From Cytospora piceicola (Eukaryota; Ascomycota; Sordariomycetes; Diaporthales; Cytosporaceae): DNA of 64,000 nucleotides. A program made the position numbers and the translations under genes. The notes below the pieces were generated by a model that saw only the letters and a list, made by a program, of their open reading frames with translations, had not been told where the DNA came from and searched no databases. Where the stretch lies: NCBI GenBank assembly GCA_023375675.1, contig JALQBC010000026.1, positions 186,001 through 250,000 of the forward strand. The letters run 5' to 3'. This document shows positions 1-11,372 of the stretch, piece after piece. How positions within the stretch are numbered: position 1 is the stretch's first letter; each line of letters starts with the position of its first letter.

Positions 1-975
1 AGACCTCCTTTGCCCTGACGCTGCTGCGTATCACCAAGGGCACGATGTACTGGATGATCTGGGCCGTCATCATATCCCTCAACATCGTCCTCACTTTCAA
101 CGCCATCCTTCAGTTTATCTGGTGCACACCTGCTGAGGCGGTGTGGAATGTGATGATCCCCCACAAGTGCTGGAAGAGAGCTATTGTCATCGACTATACC
201 ATATTCGCGGCTGCTTACTCGGCTGGCATGGACCTTCTTCTGGCGTGCGTGCCCTGGCTCGTGATTATCAACCTGAAGATGAGGCGGAGGGAAAAGATCG
301 GCGTAGCCGTGTGTATGAGTCTGGGCCTAGTGTGAGTCTGCTGCCGCTCACCCACAGCATCACCACAGTCCTAACACGAACATGACCGACGACAGCGCCG
401 GCGTGACCTCCATAGTCCGCGCCGTCGAGGTCCCCAGCCTCTACGCCACCGACTACACCTACGAGGCGAGCAAGCTCCTCATCTGGACGGCGGCCGAGCT
501 CGCCACGACCATCATCGCGACGTCGATCCCCATCCTGCGCGCCCTCCTCCGCGACATCGTCACCTCGTCGTACCGGAACCGCGGCCCGGCCGGCAACCGG
601 TACTCCAACACCTTCAAGAGCGCGACCTACCGGGGCCGGTCCGGGAGCCTGTCCGAGAGCTTCCCCCGGGCGGGCGCGGGCACGTCCGTCGCGGTATGCA
701 CGGGCGGGTCGCAGAACCAGAAGGGCTCGGGGTCTCTGGCCAACATCTACGAGAACGGGGAGAGCGCGACTAGTCTGATCTTGCAGCCATCGCCAGCTTC
801 GGATGGAAAGGGGTTTGGACTGGAACATGGGGGTATCTTGAAGACGGAAATCATCACTGTCAACTACGACACCAGGAGTGTCAGGAGTAGCAACACGGCG
901 AGCAATGAGGATACGGTGCAGGATATTGAGCTGCAGCAAGTGGCGCCTACATACATCAAGAAGAACCCATTGTGA
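1..975 (+). CDS. Rhodopsin-domain (Pth11-like) integral membrane protein, 3' part
   Basis: The window opens inside this gene. Exons are 1..331 (codons in frame from position 3) and 396..975; the 64-base intron has a GTGAGT donor and a GACAG acceptor, and the frame joins cleanly across it. The visible part has four or five hydrophobic segments, a conserved-looking loop (VWNVMIPHKCW) and the family's usual stretch leading into the last membrane helix (AGVTSIVRAVEVPSL, then DYTYEASKLLIWTAAELA). A polar Ser/Gly/Arg-rich cytoplasmic tail of about 120 residues follows. This layout fits the fungal rhodopsin-domain family (Pth11-like, without a visible CFEM because the N-terminus is missing). Members are plasma-membrane proteins, often with unknown ligands. 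A second, complete family member lies at 51627..52971 on the other strand. Confidence 0.85.
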
Positions 976-1449
976 ATATAATTAGTAGCGTTTGTTTTAG
1001 TACAAGAAGTCATATCTGTTCGATGCAGTCCTGAGCGCGTTCTAACACTTACATGTCTCTCGTTGTCACCTCTATGTGACGACTTTGTGTCTTGGTAGGA
1101 AAGGATGGACAACGGGTACACGGGGAGCAGGCCTAGACGCAAAGAACAGTTGACAAATTGCTCTTCGGAATTAACATCATGCTCAGTAATTGACATAGTC
1201 GACAATGTTAAGTCCGCCCACAGGTGAACTTGCGGACTGAACCCCGCCGGAATCCGCTGTTAACAACTCCTGACTTGGGAGTTAAGCGGAATTAAGCAGA
1301 AGGGTCCGGGCGAGCATGTCCAACTCCAGAGTGATATAAGAGACTTTCTTCATATTCCATGACAAGAGGAAATACAACATCGCAGCAGAGACAACCTGTA
1401 CAGCAGCGAACCGTCAGGTTACACCCAACTCACCTAATCGACCATCACG
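976..1449. other. Intergenic, 3' flank and promoter
   Basis: The 3' flank of the membrane protein runs into the promoter of the SnoaL-like gene. No gene, repeat or RNA was recognised. Confidence 0.6.
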
Positions 1450-1935
1450 ATGTCGTCCCTCTCAACACTCCCAGCCAAGCTCTCGCCTCCACCGAGCGAC
1501 CGCGAGGCCATCAACGACGCCATCTACCGCGCCGTCACCGGGATCGACAGCAACGACGCCGACCTCTTCGACTCGGCCATCACCGACTCGGCCCGCTTCG
1601 ACCTCAACGGCAAGACCATGCAGGGCCGCGAGGCCGTCCACGCGCGCATGTTCGGCCCCGTCTCCGCGCTCGACACCACGCACCTCGTCACCAACATCCG
1701 CGTCCACGTCGGCGAGGGGGGCTCCGCGGCCTCGGCGACCGCGTCCGCCCTCGCCCAGCACTACCGGGGCGGCCAGGGGGCGGAATCGGCCGCCTCGCGG
1801 TACATGGCGGGCGTTTTGTATTGGGTGGACCTGGTCAAGGACGGGGAGGATGGGCTTTGGAGGGCGGAGCACTGGAAGATAAGGACTGTTTGGGGTAGGG
1901 GCGATAGGGGGGTGATGACCGGGATTGGGTCTTGA
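1450..1935 (+). CDS. SnoaL-like / NTF2-fold protein
   Basis: Single-exon gene of 161 residues. The ATG at 1450 has a good context (ATCACGATGTC). An ATG at 1359 belongs to another frame whose translation is Arg/Pro-rich and not protein-like. The pattern is an N-terminal helix (DREAINDAIYRAVTGID), then DLFDSAITDSARFDLNGK, a GREAV turn, THLVTNIRVHV and a final strand AEHWKIRTVWGRGD. This is the usual order of a SnoaL_4/NTF2-like cone fold. Such proteins are small isomerases, dehydratases or ligand binders. No substrate can be inferred, and there is no adjacent biosynthetic cluster to hint at one. Confidence 0.75.
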   Translation: MSSLSTLPAKLSPPPSDREAINDAIYRAVTGIDSNDADLFDSAITDSARFDLNGKTMQGREAVHARMFGPVSALDTTHLVTNIRVHVGEGGSAASATASALAQHYRGGQGAESAASRYMAGVLYWVDLVKDGEDGLWRAEHWKIRTVWGRGDRGVMTGIGS

Positions 1936-2013
1936 AGAGTCTCGTGCTGTGTATATATGGATCTGGGATGAAGAAGGCAGAAACCTCAAGTGACATCTGG
2001 ACATGCTGCACTG

Positions 2014-2380
2014 CTAGAGACTCATTCTAGCATTGCAATCGACGCAATGAGCGTTTTGAATGTAATACTGCAAGCCATGGTGACATGAGATTTCGAGGTG
2101 AGGCTTGATCGTATTGATAGTGAACATGCGACGGCTAGAATCCTCGGCTTCTCGAGATGCCTTGGACAGCAGCCAGATGGGCGAAGTGAGTTGGCTGATT
2201 TTGAGAGTGGAGGAAGCCCAGACGGCAAACCGGCTCGACAGGAAGCCCTGGAACGCAGGGTTGTCGGGGAACTCGGGCCACGATGCGACCGCCAGTCATG
2301 GAGTACGATACGGTCGAGCGACAGGGTACTGTATACGCACACTTCCACAGCGAAGAACGCACGCGTACTTATGGTTGACT
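2014..2380 (-). pseudogene. Possible decayed coding fragment
   Basis: On the minus strand a 94-codon frame without a start (2014..2295) reads like protein (EFPDNPAFQGFLSSRFAVW, then STLKISQLTSPIWLLSKA). It is preceded by a TGA. Just upstream another frame has protein-like text (SLDRIVLHDWRS). A single-base shift near 2265 would join the two. I do not recognise the family. It could also be an exon of an unannotated gene or chance. Confidence 0.25.
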
Positions 2381-3036
2381 TCATGTCGACCCCAAGGCTT
2401 GAGGTTATCTATTATCTATTGATGACATATAGGCTGCCAGAGTCAGCTATGAGAGGGCCTGCAGCAGTTGGATGTCTGGATCTGTACACATACTCACAGT
2501 ATATATGATTGCATTGATTGTGTTTCCCGCCTCCCAATAGTGTTGGCTGATTTGCCACAGTCCAGTGTCAATGCTTATCTGCTCCATGCTCAAATGTGAT
2601 GCAGGTGCGTTGATGCATGTGCGGTGCTCGTGCAGTGTAAAGCAACGGTGCCCGCGGTACCTCCTGTATTTGGACTCCGGACTGCGAGAGATCGGATCTT
2701 ATTTGAAGGACTGACAGACGCTTCAACCTGGAGCACCACGAACTGGGCACTTATGCATGGCTCCGAACATAGATGGGCTCAACCACTATGTACGTGCCCG
2801 TCCGATATTCGCTCCCCGTCGACTCGAACTGCTGGGAAGGGACACGGTCGTGACTTTTAAACGTACATAGTGACTTCTTGATGCCACCGCCCACAGGTTC
2901 CGCACGCTCCATGTTATTTTAGGCTTTGTCGTGGTCCGGATGATCCGAACCCTCCTCTGGCGGCCTTTGTGGCCATCACCAAACCAACTCGTTCATGCAT
3001 GGGGGCTCTTCTGACCAAGATTGTCCAGCACCAAGG
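2381..3036. other. Intergenic
   Basis: Non-coding as far as can be seen. It is the 3' side of the C6 regulator, and no repeat was recognised. Confidence 0.5.
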
Positions 3037-4466
3037 TCATTCACCTTTGAACTCATGCGGTAGAGGTTTCTGGTCGGTCGTCATTGAAGCATCTTGTCCA
3101 CTCGTGTCGCAGATTTGGGCCAACGGCCACGCCATGAAGTGTTGCCAATTCGGCCCAAGGTTGCGAGCGATGGCCCGCACCAGTATCGAGCCGACGTCGG
3201 CATAGATCCAATAGGTGCGATTCCGATGCATGGTTACCCCATAGTAAGCCAGGACCAAGAGCGCTTCCGCGTTCTTGCAGCACAGCAGGTCGAGGAATGA
3301 TTCTCGAGCCAAGCAAGGCCAGGCTAGCACCTGGCTCAGGCACTGATGATCGTCCGTAGGTAAAAAGTCCTGTTTTGGGTTCGGCTTATAGTCACAGTTC
3401 GGGCCTGACCGGCTGATAATCCACTGCAGCCTGTCGATTGAGTCCTGGCAGTACTGCTTCTGCTCGTTACTCAACGACCGGCTTATGGAGACGAAGGACC
3501 GCAGCTCAGCAGTCTCCTCCCCCTCGCTGGTCTTACATTCGGAGATGCTAGACGAGTTCGCAAAAAAGATGCTGAGCTTGGACTGCAGCAAGGCATCCCA
3601 GGCCTCCTTGGCGACAGCGGCGACGCCTCGGTGTACCTTGATATAATCAAGGAAGCGATCTAGCGGCTCCATAGCGTCGTGCTTGATAGAGCTCAGTGTA
3701 ATCTCGTGTAGTACCTGAAGGCTTGTGAGCTGGCTGAAGAGGAGCAAGCTCAGGGCGTTCTCGGAAGAGACTTGAGGCCGCTCCACGTTGAAAATGCTCA
3801 AGGCGTGGGTCTGATATTCCACTGCCTGGTGATGATAGTATGTACTTTGAGCAGGTCGGATCCGGGATAAGTGCAAGGCTGACATGGCCAGCAGTGCATT
3901 CATGAGATAGGGTGCAGCCAGAGAAGCCTCGACGATACCCGAGAGGACTTCGGCGTCTCCGATGGGGATTGGGAGGAGGATCCGTTGGTTGCAGGCATGA
4001 TGAAAGAGCTCTAGTTGTGATATATTGGCGGGCTTCACGTCAGACGGGAACGAGGCCGGTGACGGGGAGCGCTGCCGAGACTGTCCTTGGTGTTGGTGTG
4101 AACTCCCGGGCGTTCCGGCACTGGAGCTCATTGTCGCCGGTGAGAGTGGCCCGGTTCCCGAGGCCGAGCCGGGCGTAAGAGCCTGCTGAACAGACTTGAG
4201 ATATCCATCATTAACCGTCTGGCCGGGCAGTGAGGCCGGTGTCAGGGCGTATACACAAGTCCTGGATGATGTGCCACAGTTCACACACACTGGTCTGGTT
4301 TCGTCGCACTGCATTACGCTAATAAGCTTCCCTCCAACATGTGCAGCCTTGTATTCGACACATAGAAGGCTTCAGGAGGAACCCGCAAGAGACATACCTT
4401 AACATGACGTCTTTTACACTCGCGGCAGCCATGCCGCGATTTCTTATGAGTCCGTCGTGAGGCCAT
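3037..4466 (-). CDS. Zn(II)2Cys6 transcription factor
   Basis: Two exons: 4398..4466 and 3037..4308. The 89-base intron (GTATGT donor, ATGCAG acceptor) splits the zinc cluster between HVK and CDE. The joined protein is about 446 residues. Its N-terminus carries CX2CX6CX6CX2CX6C (Cys14, 17, 24, 31, 34, 41), a basic KKSRHGC start and a Pro/Ser/Gly linker up to about residue 115. The rest is a helical regulatory domain containing LAMSALHLSRIRP and, near the end, AEALLVLAYYGV and MAWPLAQI. That C-terminal pattern is the one seen in Upc2-like/DUF3468 fungal regulators. It is expected to be nuclear and DNA-binding. The target genes cannot be told from position. Confidence 0.9.
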
Positions 4467-5153
4467 CAAGGGGGGTGGTCGATGGTTCTATGCATGCATG
4501 CGTAGGTAGTACTGGGAAAGATTGCCAGATTCCGTACCGAGTTGGGGACCGAGTCTGGGTTCCCCGACCGGGCTCCGTCGAAACACGGTGAGTGGGTTCA
4601 GTCCGAGGTCAGGGGCCAGGTACCGTTGCTATGTGCCGAGTATACTTACGTAACCCATTGTTGATTCTGACAGCTGAAAAGAAGTGAATAGAGGAACGGG
4701 GCCAGCCCGTTATTGGTAGTATACCTACCTAGGTAAGTAGACTGGTAGATGATGAGGAGAGGGTATCCCCAGTATATCTTTAAATAAATGTCCACTATAT
4801 GTAAGAGGGATTTTCTTAAACGCACCGTAGACATGCCGACTGCTCCTTCCGAGTACTCGAGCACATACTATTCCCCAGGGTAAGGGTTGCAGGGGTCATA
4901 GCTGACGATCCCAAGAGATGGCATGGATCCTGGTGCTGTGACGTACTATGTGTACTGAAGTACGCATATAGTAATATAGTCTACATACCTAGGTACCTAC
5001 CTTAGGTACATACCTGGCTAGGTACGTGCATACTTAGGTAGGTACGCCTGCCTATCAGCTTATATTCCTTCCATGTGTCGCTGGCATTGATCTTCTGTTT
5101 TGCCGTCGTCACATTGGCTCCCGACCAACACCTCACTTATTTGACAATGCAAG
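4467..5153. other. Divergent promoter region
   Basis: Shared 5' region between the C6 regulator (-) and RTC5 (+). It holds copies of the CCTAGGTA-type palindrome at about 4722-4740 and a dense run at 4981-5052. No gene is visible. Confidence 0.6.
4981..5052. repeat. Cluster of CCTAGGTA-type palindromic repeats
   Basis: The run is made of overlapping TACCTAGGTA, CTTAGGTA and GGTACGT variants, all built on ACCT/AGGT. The same motif recurs in most intergenic gaps of this window and not in exons. Confidence 0.8.
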
Positions 5154-5176
5154 ATGGGGCAGAGTATATCCCATAA
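5147..5176 (+). promoter_or_regulatory. Overlapping uORF at the RTC5 start
   Basis: An ATG seven bases upstream of the RTC5 ATG opens a nine-codon frame (MQDGAEYIP, stop) in another phase, overlapping the first codons of RTC5. The downstream frame is the one that splices into a conserved protein, so ribosomes must bypass this ATG by leaky scanning or start transcription downstream of it. Confidence 0.5.
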
Positions 5177-7106
5177 TGATGGTCCTCCGACCAGGACGAG
5201 GGAGGAGCTCAGGAGGGAGTTGGTACGTATCATGACTGCCAACCCTACCACCAGGTAACTTGCACCCGATCTACCATGCTGATCCGCCTCACCTGTCCGA
5301 CGATAACAGGCCGAGAAGTTCGCAACCAAGTGCTTCACGCCCCTCGAGCTACACTGCCTGAAGGATAACTTCAAGAGCCTCGCCGATGTCCAGCAGGGTG
5401 TCCACTACCTTAAAGAAGACACCGTCGCCAAGTTCCTCGAAGTTCCCGATGTCTTGCACGTCTCCCCTGTCCTGTTCCAGATGATATCCTTCCTTGGGGC
5501 CTTCCCCTTCCTCCAAGATGCACCGGCCGTCCTGAGACTCGAGGAGCTGGTAATGGCAGTGACTATCCTCACCGAGCGATACCAACGCGTGCTTTCGAAG
5601 GGCGCTACAGATAGGAGAAAGCTTCTCTTCAAGAGCTTGGCTGTGTATGACCGGAAGCTATCCGAGATACGCGAAGAAGAGGAGAAGAAGGAGGAGAAAG
5701 AACAAAGTAGTCAAGCTGCCACCGGCCCCGAAACCGCGTCACATGTTCCAGGCTTCGACATAGACCAGGCTGGCGACGACGAGTCAGAGGACGGAGGATA
5801 CGACGAAGATGAAGAAGATGATGGCCTAGTATTGTCAACATTTGAACTACTAGACGTCGCCGACAGCTACAAAGTCGGCGGCCCACAGGTCATTCATGGG
5901 GCTATGATTCCGGCCGACAACTTTAGGAAACTGATAATGTTGCTCCTGCTTTTGGCACCTCTTGGCCCCCAAGAAAGATTATCCCAACATCCTAGTCGTA
6001 TTGTCGGCGAGGAACTTGCGAGTTTGCGATCAGCTGCGGAAAGCATTCTCGCGGCATTCCTGAACGTGGAGAAGTCACCAGGCATCAAGACCAGGGCGTT
6101 CAACAATGTACTGCCTGCTTCGCTGCCATTCATCTTCGACGGATTCAATGCGCTTTTCGAGCATTTCCTCTTCTCCAAAAACTTCGACTTTACCAAACGT
6201 AAGGAGGGCGGCGGTGGACCTCATGCTGTGTCGCTGCCCATCGCCCCTCCACTGCTCCAGGAGACTGGATCTATCATGAACGCCACTATCGTCTCACAGC
6301 TTTCTTTCTTCATACCCGGATCGTCACTGTTTCATAGACTTCGTCCGTTGTATTCGGGCGACAACGACGGATTCTCCATGGGCTCTTTCGAGGCAAAGGT
6401 GTTCAATTGGCGGGCCCCGACAATACTCCTGGTATCAGGTACGCGGATTTCAGACTCATCCAGTGGCAGCGGAGACCGCTTTGCCGCCTCGCTGCCACCC
6501 AAACGTTTCCCGGATGGTTCGACACCAGACAAAAACAGACTTACCTTCGGTTTGTATCTGGGCCAACCCTGGAGGCACTCGCACAAGGAATGTTTCGGGG
6601 ACTCGGACACGCTCCTGTTTCAACTGGAGCCGGTCCATGATGTTTTTCGTGCTAGCAAGCTCAACAAGGATTACGTCTCGTTCATGAAACCTGGCGTTAG
6701 CTCCAGCAACACGGGTATTTCGGTGGGCAACCCTGTACCAAAGGGGTCCTCGTCGTACCGAAGGCCGAGCATCACTCACCTCGGGTCCGTGTCTCTACTT
6801 CTCGACTCGAGTTTTGAATTTGGTGTATTCACGCATGATCATGCCTCTCGCGGAGGCGCCTTTCAGAATTCTGTATCACGCAAGTTTAATTTCCAGGACC
6901 GGTTCGAGATCGAGAGCTTGGAGGTCTGGGGATGCGGAGGGGACGACGAGGCCAAGGGGCAAGCCGAAAGATGGGCGTTTGAGGCGCGGGAGGCTGAGGC
7001 CCGACGGCGTGTCAATCTTGGCTCGGGTGATATCGAGGCCGACAGGGCGTTGCTCGAGATGGCTGGGCTGATTGGGGGTAACAGAAGCGGCGGGTCGATG
7101 GCTTGA
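5154..7106 (+). CDS. RTC5: Restriction of telomere capping protein 5 (TLDc domain)
   Basis: Exons are 5154..5222 and 5310..7106; the 87-base intron has a GTACGT donor and an AACAG acceptor. The product is about 621 residues. It starts MGQSIS, a canonical N-myristoylation signal, and continues AEKFATKCFTPLEL and FLGAFPFLQDAPAVL, the N-terminal conserved block of Rtc5. An acidic Glu/Asp linker lies near residues 130-190. A TLDc domain fills the C-terminal half (IMNATIVSQLSFFIP, RLTFGLYLGQPW, LFQLEPVHDVF). In yeast, Rtc5 is a myristoylated vacuole-membrane protein that promotes V-ATPase disassembly; TLDc proteins generally bind V-ATPase. The start at 5154 is chosen because it gives the myristoylation site and splices in frame. 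A further ATG at 5454 would delete the conserved first block. Confidence 0.9.
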
Positions 7107-7528
7107 GCATTGGAAAGGCGTTTGGTTTGGATTTCGTTGGCCGTGGAAAGGGGCAAACACGACAGAAAAACAGTGCTTTCGAGGTCGTTTCAATCGAGGG
7201 TCCGGGATGGAAAGGCAAGGCGTTCTGGGATGGCTGTCCGTCAAGTTGACGTACATGGAGCAACACAGACCAACGACAAGGACGTAAGGGGAATGTTTCA
7301 ATCTTTGGAACCTGACTGAGACGATAAATTTTGTGAACTCCCAAATGACTGCATCCGGGCATATGTACGCCTGTAGCCCATATGCAACGCCTGCGGGCCA
7401 AGATGGCCAACCCAAAGTCCCACTCGCCCAGGAATACTATTCGTACAAACCCACTGGCCTATGCCACAGTTGCCAAGTGGACAACCGACTGTTCTCCCGC
7501 CCACCATCTACACAGCTTGAGCGCCACA
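7107..7528. other. Convergent intergenic
   Basis: The 3' flanks of RTC5 (+) and RCF1 (-) meet here. Nothing else was recognised. Confidence 0.6.
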
Positions 7529-8330
7529 TCACTTTGGCGAGTCGTCAGGGCCGGGTTTCGATTGTGAAGGGTCAGCAGGCTTCGATCCGCCCAGCCACCC
7601 ACCCCACCCCGACCCAGCAGCCGCCTTCTTTGCCCCGTCCACAGGCGTAGCCTCGGCGGCAGACACGGCCTCGCCCTCCAGCCTCTTGGCCTCGGCGGCG
7701 CGGAAGCTGTCGCGGGCGGCGTCCTGGGCGGCGGCCTGCTTGCGGTCCCTCTTCCTGTCGATCATGGCCTTGAGGGACTTCTCCTCGTCGTCGCGGGCCT
7801 CGAGCTCGCGGATCCAGCGCTGGCGCTTCTCCTCGTCCCTCTCGGCCTGCTCGGCCTTCCAGGTCTCGCGCTCCTTGTTCCGCTCGGCCCCGAAGTACAG
7901 GCCGCCGGCCACCATGGCCACGACGGTGAAGGCCTGGGCGGCGACACGCGCGCGGAACATGCGCTGCACCTGGTGGTGGTCGCCCTTGCGCATGGCGCGG
8001 TAGGCCTGGGTGAAGGCCGCGACGGTGAGGAGGCAGCCGAAGGGCACGAGGGGCTCGCGCTTCATGCGGCCCATTACTTTCTGGAAGCCGCTCTCGTTGT
8101 AGAACTCCCTGGGAGGGGGGGTGGGGGATGGTTGTCAGCCGGAATTCTGTTTGTATTCTTCTTGTGACGCCGCCATTTTGTGTTCCTGGTGCAGAAGAAG
8201 GGTTCCCTTCACGATGCCCCAGGTATTTGGGGAGGGGAGGGTGGAACTGGTGCTGGTGGAGGAGGAGGAGTGCTTACTCATTATCGTCAAAGGACGACGG
8301 CAGAGGCCGGCCGGATATTGGACTCGACAT
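7529..8330 (-). CDS. RCF1: Respiratory supercomplex factor 1 (HIG1 domain)
   Basis: Exons are 8278..8330 and 7529..8108; the intron has a GTAAGC donor and a CTCCCAG acceptor after a C-rich tract. The joined protein is 210 residues. The N-terminus MSSPISGRPLPSSFDDNEEF runs into YNESGFQKVMGRMKREPLVP. The HIG1 domain has two membrane helices (FGCLLTVAAFTQAYRAM and AFTVVAMVAGGLYFGAE) around the signature R-x-R-x3-Q in MFRARVAAQ. A long charged coiled-coil region and a Gly/Pro tail follow. Rcf1 sits in the mitochondrial inner membrane and helps assemble or stabilise complex III-IV supercomplexes. The length fits fungal Rcf1 (usually 160-240 residues). Confidence 0.92.
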
Positions 8331-8866
8331 ATTGGAGATGGGAATGTGGACGGGTTCGTGTGTCTTTTCGGTGTTGATTAATGGCGGCTAATTCGAAGGC
8401 TGCTTGTGGTATGTGGTGGTGGAATACACAAGCTTTCTAGGTAACTGGTGGCGATAGTGGTGGTTTTTGGATTCGGTACAGGCGGGGGGAGATTTGGGGC
8501 ATGAAGATTGATGATGATGCCAAGAGTTTTGCGCCCTGCGACAGAGCTGACTGCAGCATCTGGTTAACGGTGGAGCCCCAAACTGACAGAAGGCCCAGAA
8601 CCCTTGAACCATGCTGCTGCGTGCCTTCGTTGTGCATGTGGTCATAGCTCCAGATCCTGCCCCACCAAAATCTTGTCCACCACTGACGAAGCTCCGAAAC
8701 AGGATCAACCCACTCAAGTTTGTTTGACTCACGGATGCTCACGGATGAGCTGATCGATTCCTAATGGTATTTTGGGTGACAGAAAACAATAATACAACTT
8801 CACATTCCCCTTCCTTTTCTTCCCCAGACTTAGAATTCCTCCAATTATATCAGTCAACTGCAAAAT
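8331..8866. other. Divergent promoter region RCF1/ILV1
   Basis: Shared 5' DNA of RCF1 (-) and ILV1 (+), with a pyrimidine-rich tract just before the ILV1 start (8800-8830). No additional gene. Confidence 0.6.
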
Positions 8867-10642
8867 ATGTCAGCAGGCGAGGATTCATCCGCCAATGGCG
8901 TCACCAACGGCGTCAATGGCCACTCCTCATCATACGGCCATACTGCCAGGACACCGAGTAGGACTGCTCTCTCCCTCACAGAATACAGCGCCAACCCGTC
9001 TTCCCCCAGCGGGGCATCAACAGCAACTTCCGAGGCCAAGAACAGCCGTATCAGGAAGATCGTCCCTCCGGAGTTCATCCTCCCCAATGGACACCCAGAC
9101 TACTTGCGACTCATCCTGACCTCCAAGGTCTACGAGGCCTGCAACGAAACATCCCTCTCACCAGCTGTCAACCTTGGCCACCGTCTTGAGTGCAATGTCC
9201 TGCTCAAGCGTGAGGATGAGCACCCTGTCTTCAGTTTCAAGCTGCGTGGCGCCTACAACAAGATGGCCCATCTCGAGCCCAGTCAGAGCTGGAAGGGTGT
9301 TGTGTGCTGCAGTGCCGGAAACCATGCCCAGGGCGTCGCCTATTCGGCCCGGAAGCTCAAGATCCCTGCTACCATTGTTATGCCGGAGGGGACCCCTAGC
9401 ATCAAGCACTTGAATGTCACCAGAATGGGTGGTCATGTTGTTCTGCATGGTGCCGATTTCGATGCTGCCAAGGAGGAGTGTGCCAGGAGGGAACAGCAGG
9501 ATGGCCTTATCAACATCCCTCCCTTCGATGACCCTTATGTTATTGCCGGCCAAGGCACCATTGGCATGGAACTACTGCGTCAGACAAACATCCAGAAGCT
9601 GGAGGCCATCTTCTGTTGTGTTGGCGGAGGTGGGCTGCTCGCCGGTGTTGGTGCCTACGTGAAGCGCATTGCTCCTCACGTGAAGGTCATTGGTGTGGAG
9701 ACGTACGATGCAGATGCCTTGACCCAGTCTCTTGCCAAGGGAGAACGTGTTATCCTTGACCAGGTCGGCCTGTTCGCCGATGGTACTGCCGTCAAGCAGG
9801 TTGGAGAGGAGACGTTCCGAATCTGCCAGGAAGTCGTCGACGAGATCGTCCTGGTCTCCACCGACGAGACCTGCGCCGCCATCAAGGACGTCTTTGAGGA
9901 CACACGGTCCATTGTCGAGCCCTCTGGAGCGCTGGCAGTCGCTGGACTCAAGAAGTGGGTGGCTCAGAACCCCTCGAGCGACTCGCGCCGGTCACTTGTC
10001 GCCGTCACCAGCGGGGCAAACATGAACTTCGACCGCCTCCGCTTCGTCGCCGAGCGTGCTGATGTCGGTGCTGGCAAGGAGGTACTCCTTTCCTGCCACA
10101 TTCCCGAGCAGCCCGGCTCCTTCCAAAAGCTCATCAGCGCCATTCTTCCCCACGCCGTTACTGAGTTCAGCTACCGGTACACCGTATCAACGGGGGCCAA
10201 CGTCCTCCTGGGCCTGAACCTCACGGCCCCAGCGTCGCAGCGGTCGCAACAGCTGCAGGGCCTCCTGCACCGCATCAGCTCGACCGGGAGCGAGGGGGAG
10301 GGCCAGTTCTCCGTCGAGGACCTCTCGGGCGACGAGCTTGCCAAGAGCCACATCCGCTACCTGGTCGGCGGCATCTCCAACGTGCCCAACGAGCGCCTGT
10401 ACATGTTCAACTTCCCAGAGAGGCCTGGTGCGCTGGACAAGTTCCTCAACACCCTGCAGTGCAAGTACAACATCAGCCTGTTCCAGTACCGTAACTCTGG
10501 CGGCGATATCGCCAAGATCCTGGCCGGCATCCTCTGCCCTGACCAGGAGGTCGTTGAGCTGGAGACATTCCTCAAGGAGATTGGTTACCCGTGGGTGGAC
10601 TGCACCGAGTCCCAGGTCTTCAAGACGTTCCTGAGGAGCTGA
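8867..10642 (+). CDS. ILV1: Threonine dehydratase (threonine ammonia-lyase), biosynthetic
   Basis: Intronless, 591 residues. It converts L-threonine to 2-oxobutanoate, the first step of isoleucine synthesis, in mitochondria. The first 60 residues are Ser/Thr/Ala-rich and resemble a targeting leader. The PLP lysine is Lys125 in SFKLRGAYN. The phosphate-binding glycine loop is [10 protein letters not shown], and [10 protein letters not shown] and PEGTPSIKH are also present. From about residue 400 there are two ACT-like regulatory domains ([18 protein letters not shown] and [17 protein letters not shown]). In this family these give isoleucine feedback inhibition and valine activation. Codon use is strongly GC-ending, as in well-expressed genes. 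Confidence 0.97.
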   Translation: MSAGEDSSANGVTNGVNGHSSSYGHTARTPSRTALSLTEYSANPSSPSGASTATSEAKNSRIRKIVPPEFILPNGHPDYLRLILTSKVYEACNETSLSPAVNLGHRLECNVLLKREDEHPVFSFKLRGAYNKMAHLEPSQSWKGVVCCSAGNHAQGVAYSARKLKIPATIVMPEGTPSIKHLNVTRMGGHVVLHGADFDAAKEECARREQQDGLINIPPFDDPYVIAGQGTIGMELLRQTNIQKLEAIFCCVGGGGLLAGVGAYVKRIAPHVKVIGVETYDADALTQSLAKGERVILDQVGLFADGTAVKQVGEETFRICQEVVDEIVLVSTDETCAAIKDVFEDTRSIVEPSGALAVAGLKKWVAQNPSSDSRRSLVAVTSGANMNFDRLRFVAERADVGAGKEVLLSCHIPEQPGSFQKLISAILPHAVTEFSYRYTVSTGANVLLGLNLTAPASQRSQQLQGLLHRISSTGSEGEGQFSVEDLSGDELAKSHIRYLVGGISNVPNERLYMFNFPERPGALDKFLNTLQCKYNISLFQYRNSGGDIAKILAGILCPDQEVVELETFLKEIGYPWVDCTESQVFKTFLRS

Positions 10643-11372
10643 ATGGCCTGAGATGTTAACTCAAACGCCGCTTGAAGTGGCCAGTGGTATCGCCTTCCCT
10701 CTAACTCAAATTCTACCAGTCATGAGGGGTGATTTGGGGTGGCTTTATAACGAGGGGCCGTGGCGGAGCTCCTGTTGCGGGAACTTTTCTGTGTTTCGGG
10801 GATGTCAACAATAACCCTCGCCATAGGAAACGAGTCCTCAACAGCTGACACATGCCGCTGCGACTGCTCGATATTCCCGGCCCTCGGGAGAATGTCAGGC
10901 CAAAATCGGCCTGGATGGATTGCCCTGCCTACATCGCCATGCCTGGACGGCCTCTTGATCTGGCTGGACAACTGCCCGAGTTTGAAACATGGAACTGTGT
11001 TAGCCGAAAGGTTTAGGGGGAAATGAAGGGCGGTGGTTGGTCGCCTGCAACCCCGACATTTGCAAACGACAAGGGGAGCCCGCCACGATAAGCGCGTAAA
11101 TGCGCGCGGCGGCTGCACTCAAGATACCTAGGTATGCTTGAGGGTTCCAAATCACGCTACTGCGCTCGTCGTTGGGATATATAGATTTTCTTGACCAGGA
11201 TGGTCAATTGCATGTTTCGATCAATATGTTTGCTTTGGCGTTTTGGAGGGACAGGAGTATAGATCTGGATGTATTAAGACGGATTGCCCACAAAGCTTTA
11301 ACGAGAACCATCACTTGTCTAAATTCAGGTTGAAGCACACAGCATGTGGTAGACAAACCCCCGGACCTGAAT
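10643..11372. other. Convergent intergenic
   Basis: Lies between ILV1 (+) and the GH43 gene (-). One CCTAGGTA palindrome is at about 11127. No gene was recognised. Confidence 0.6.
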
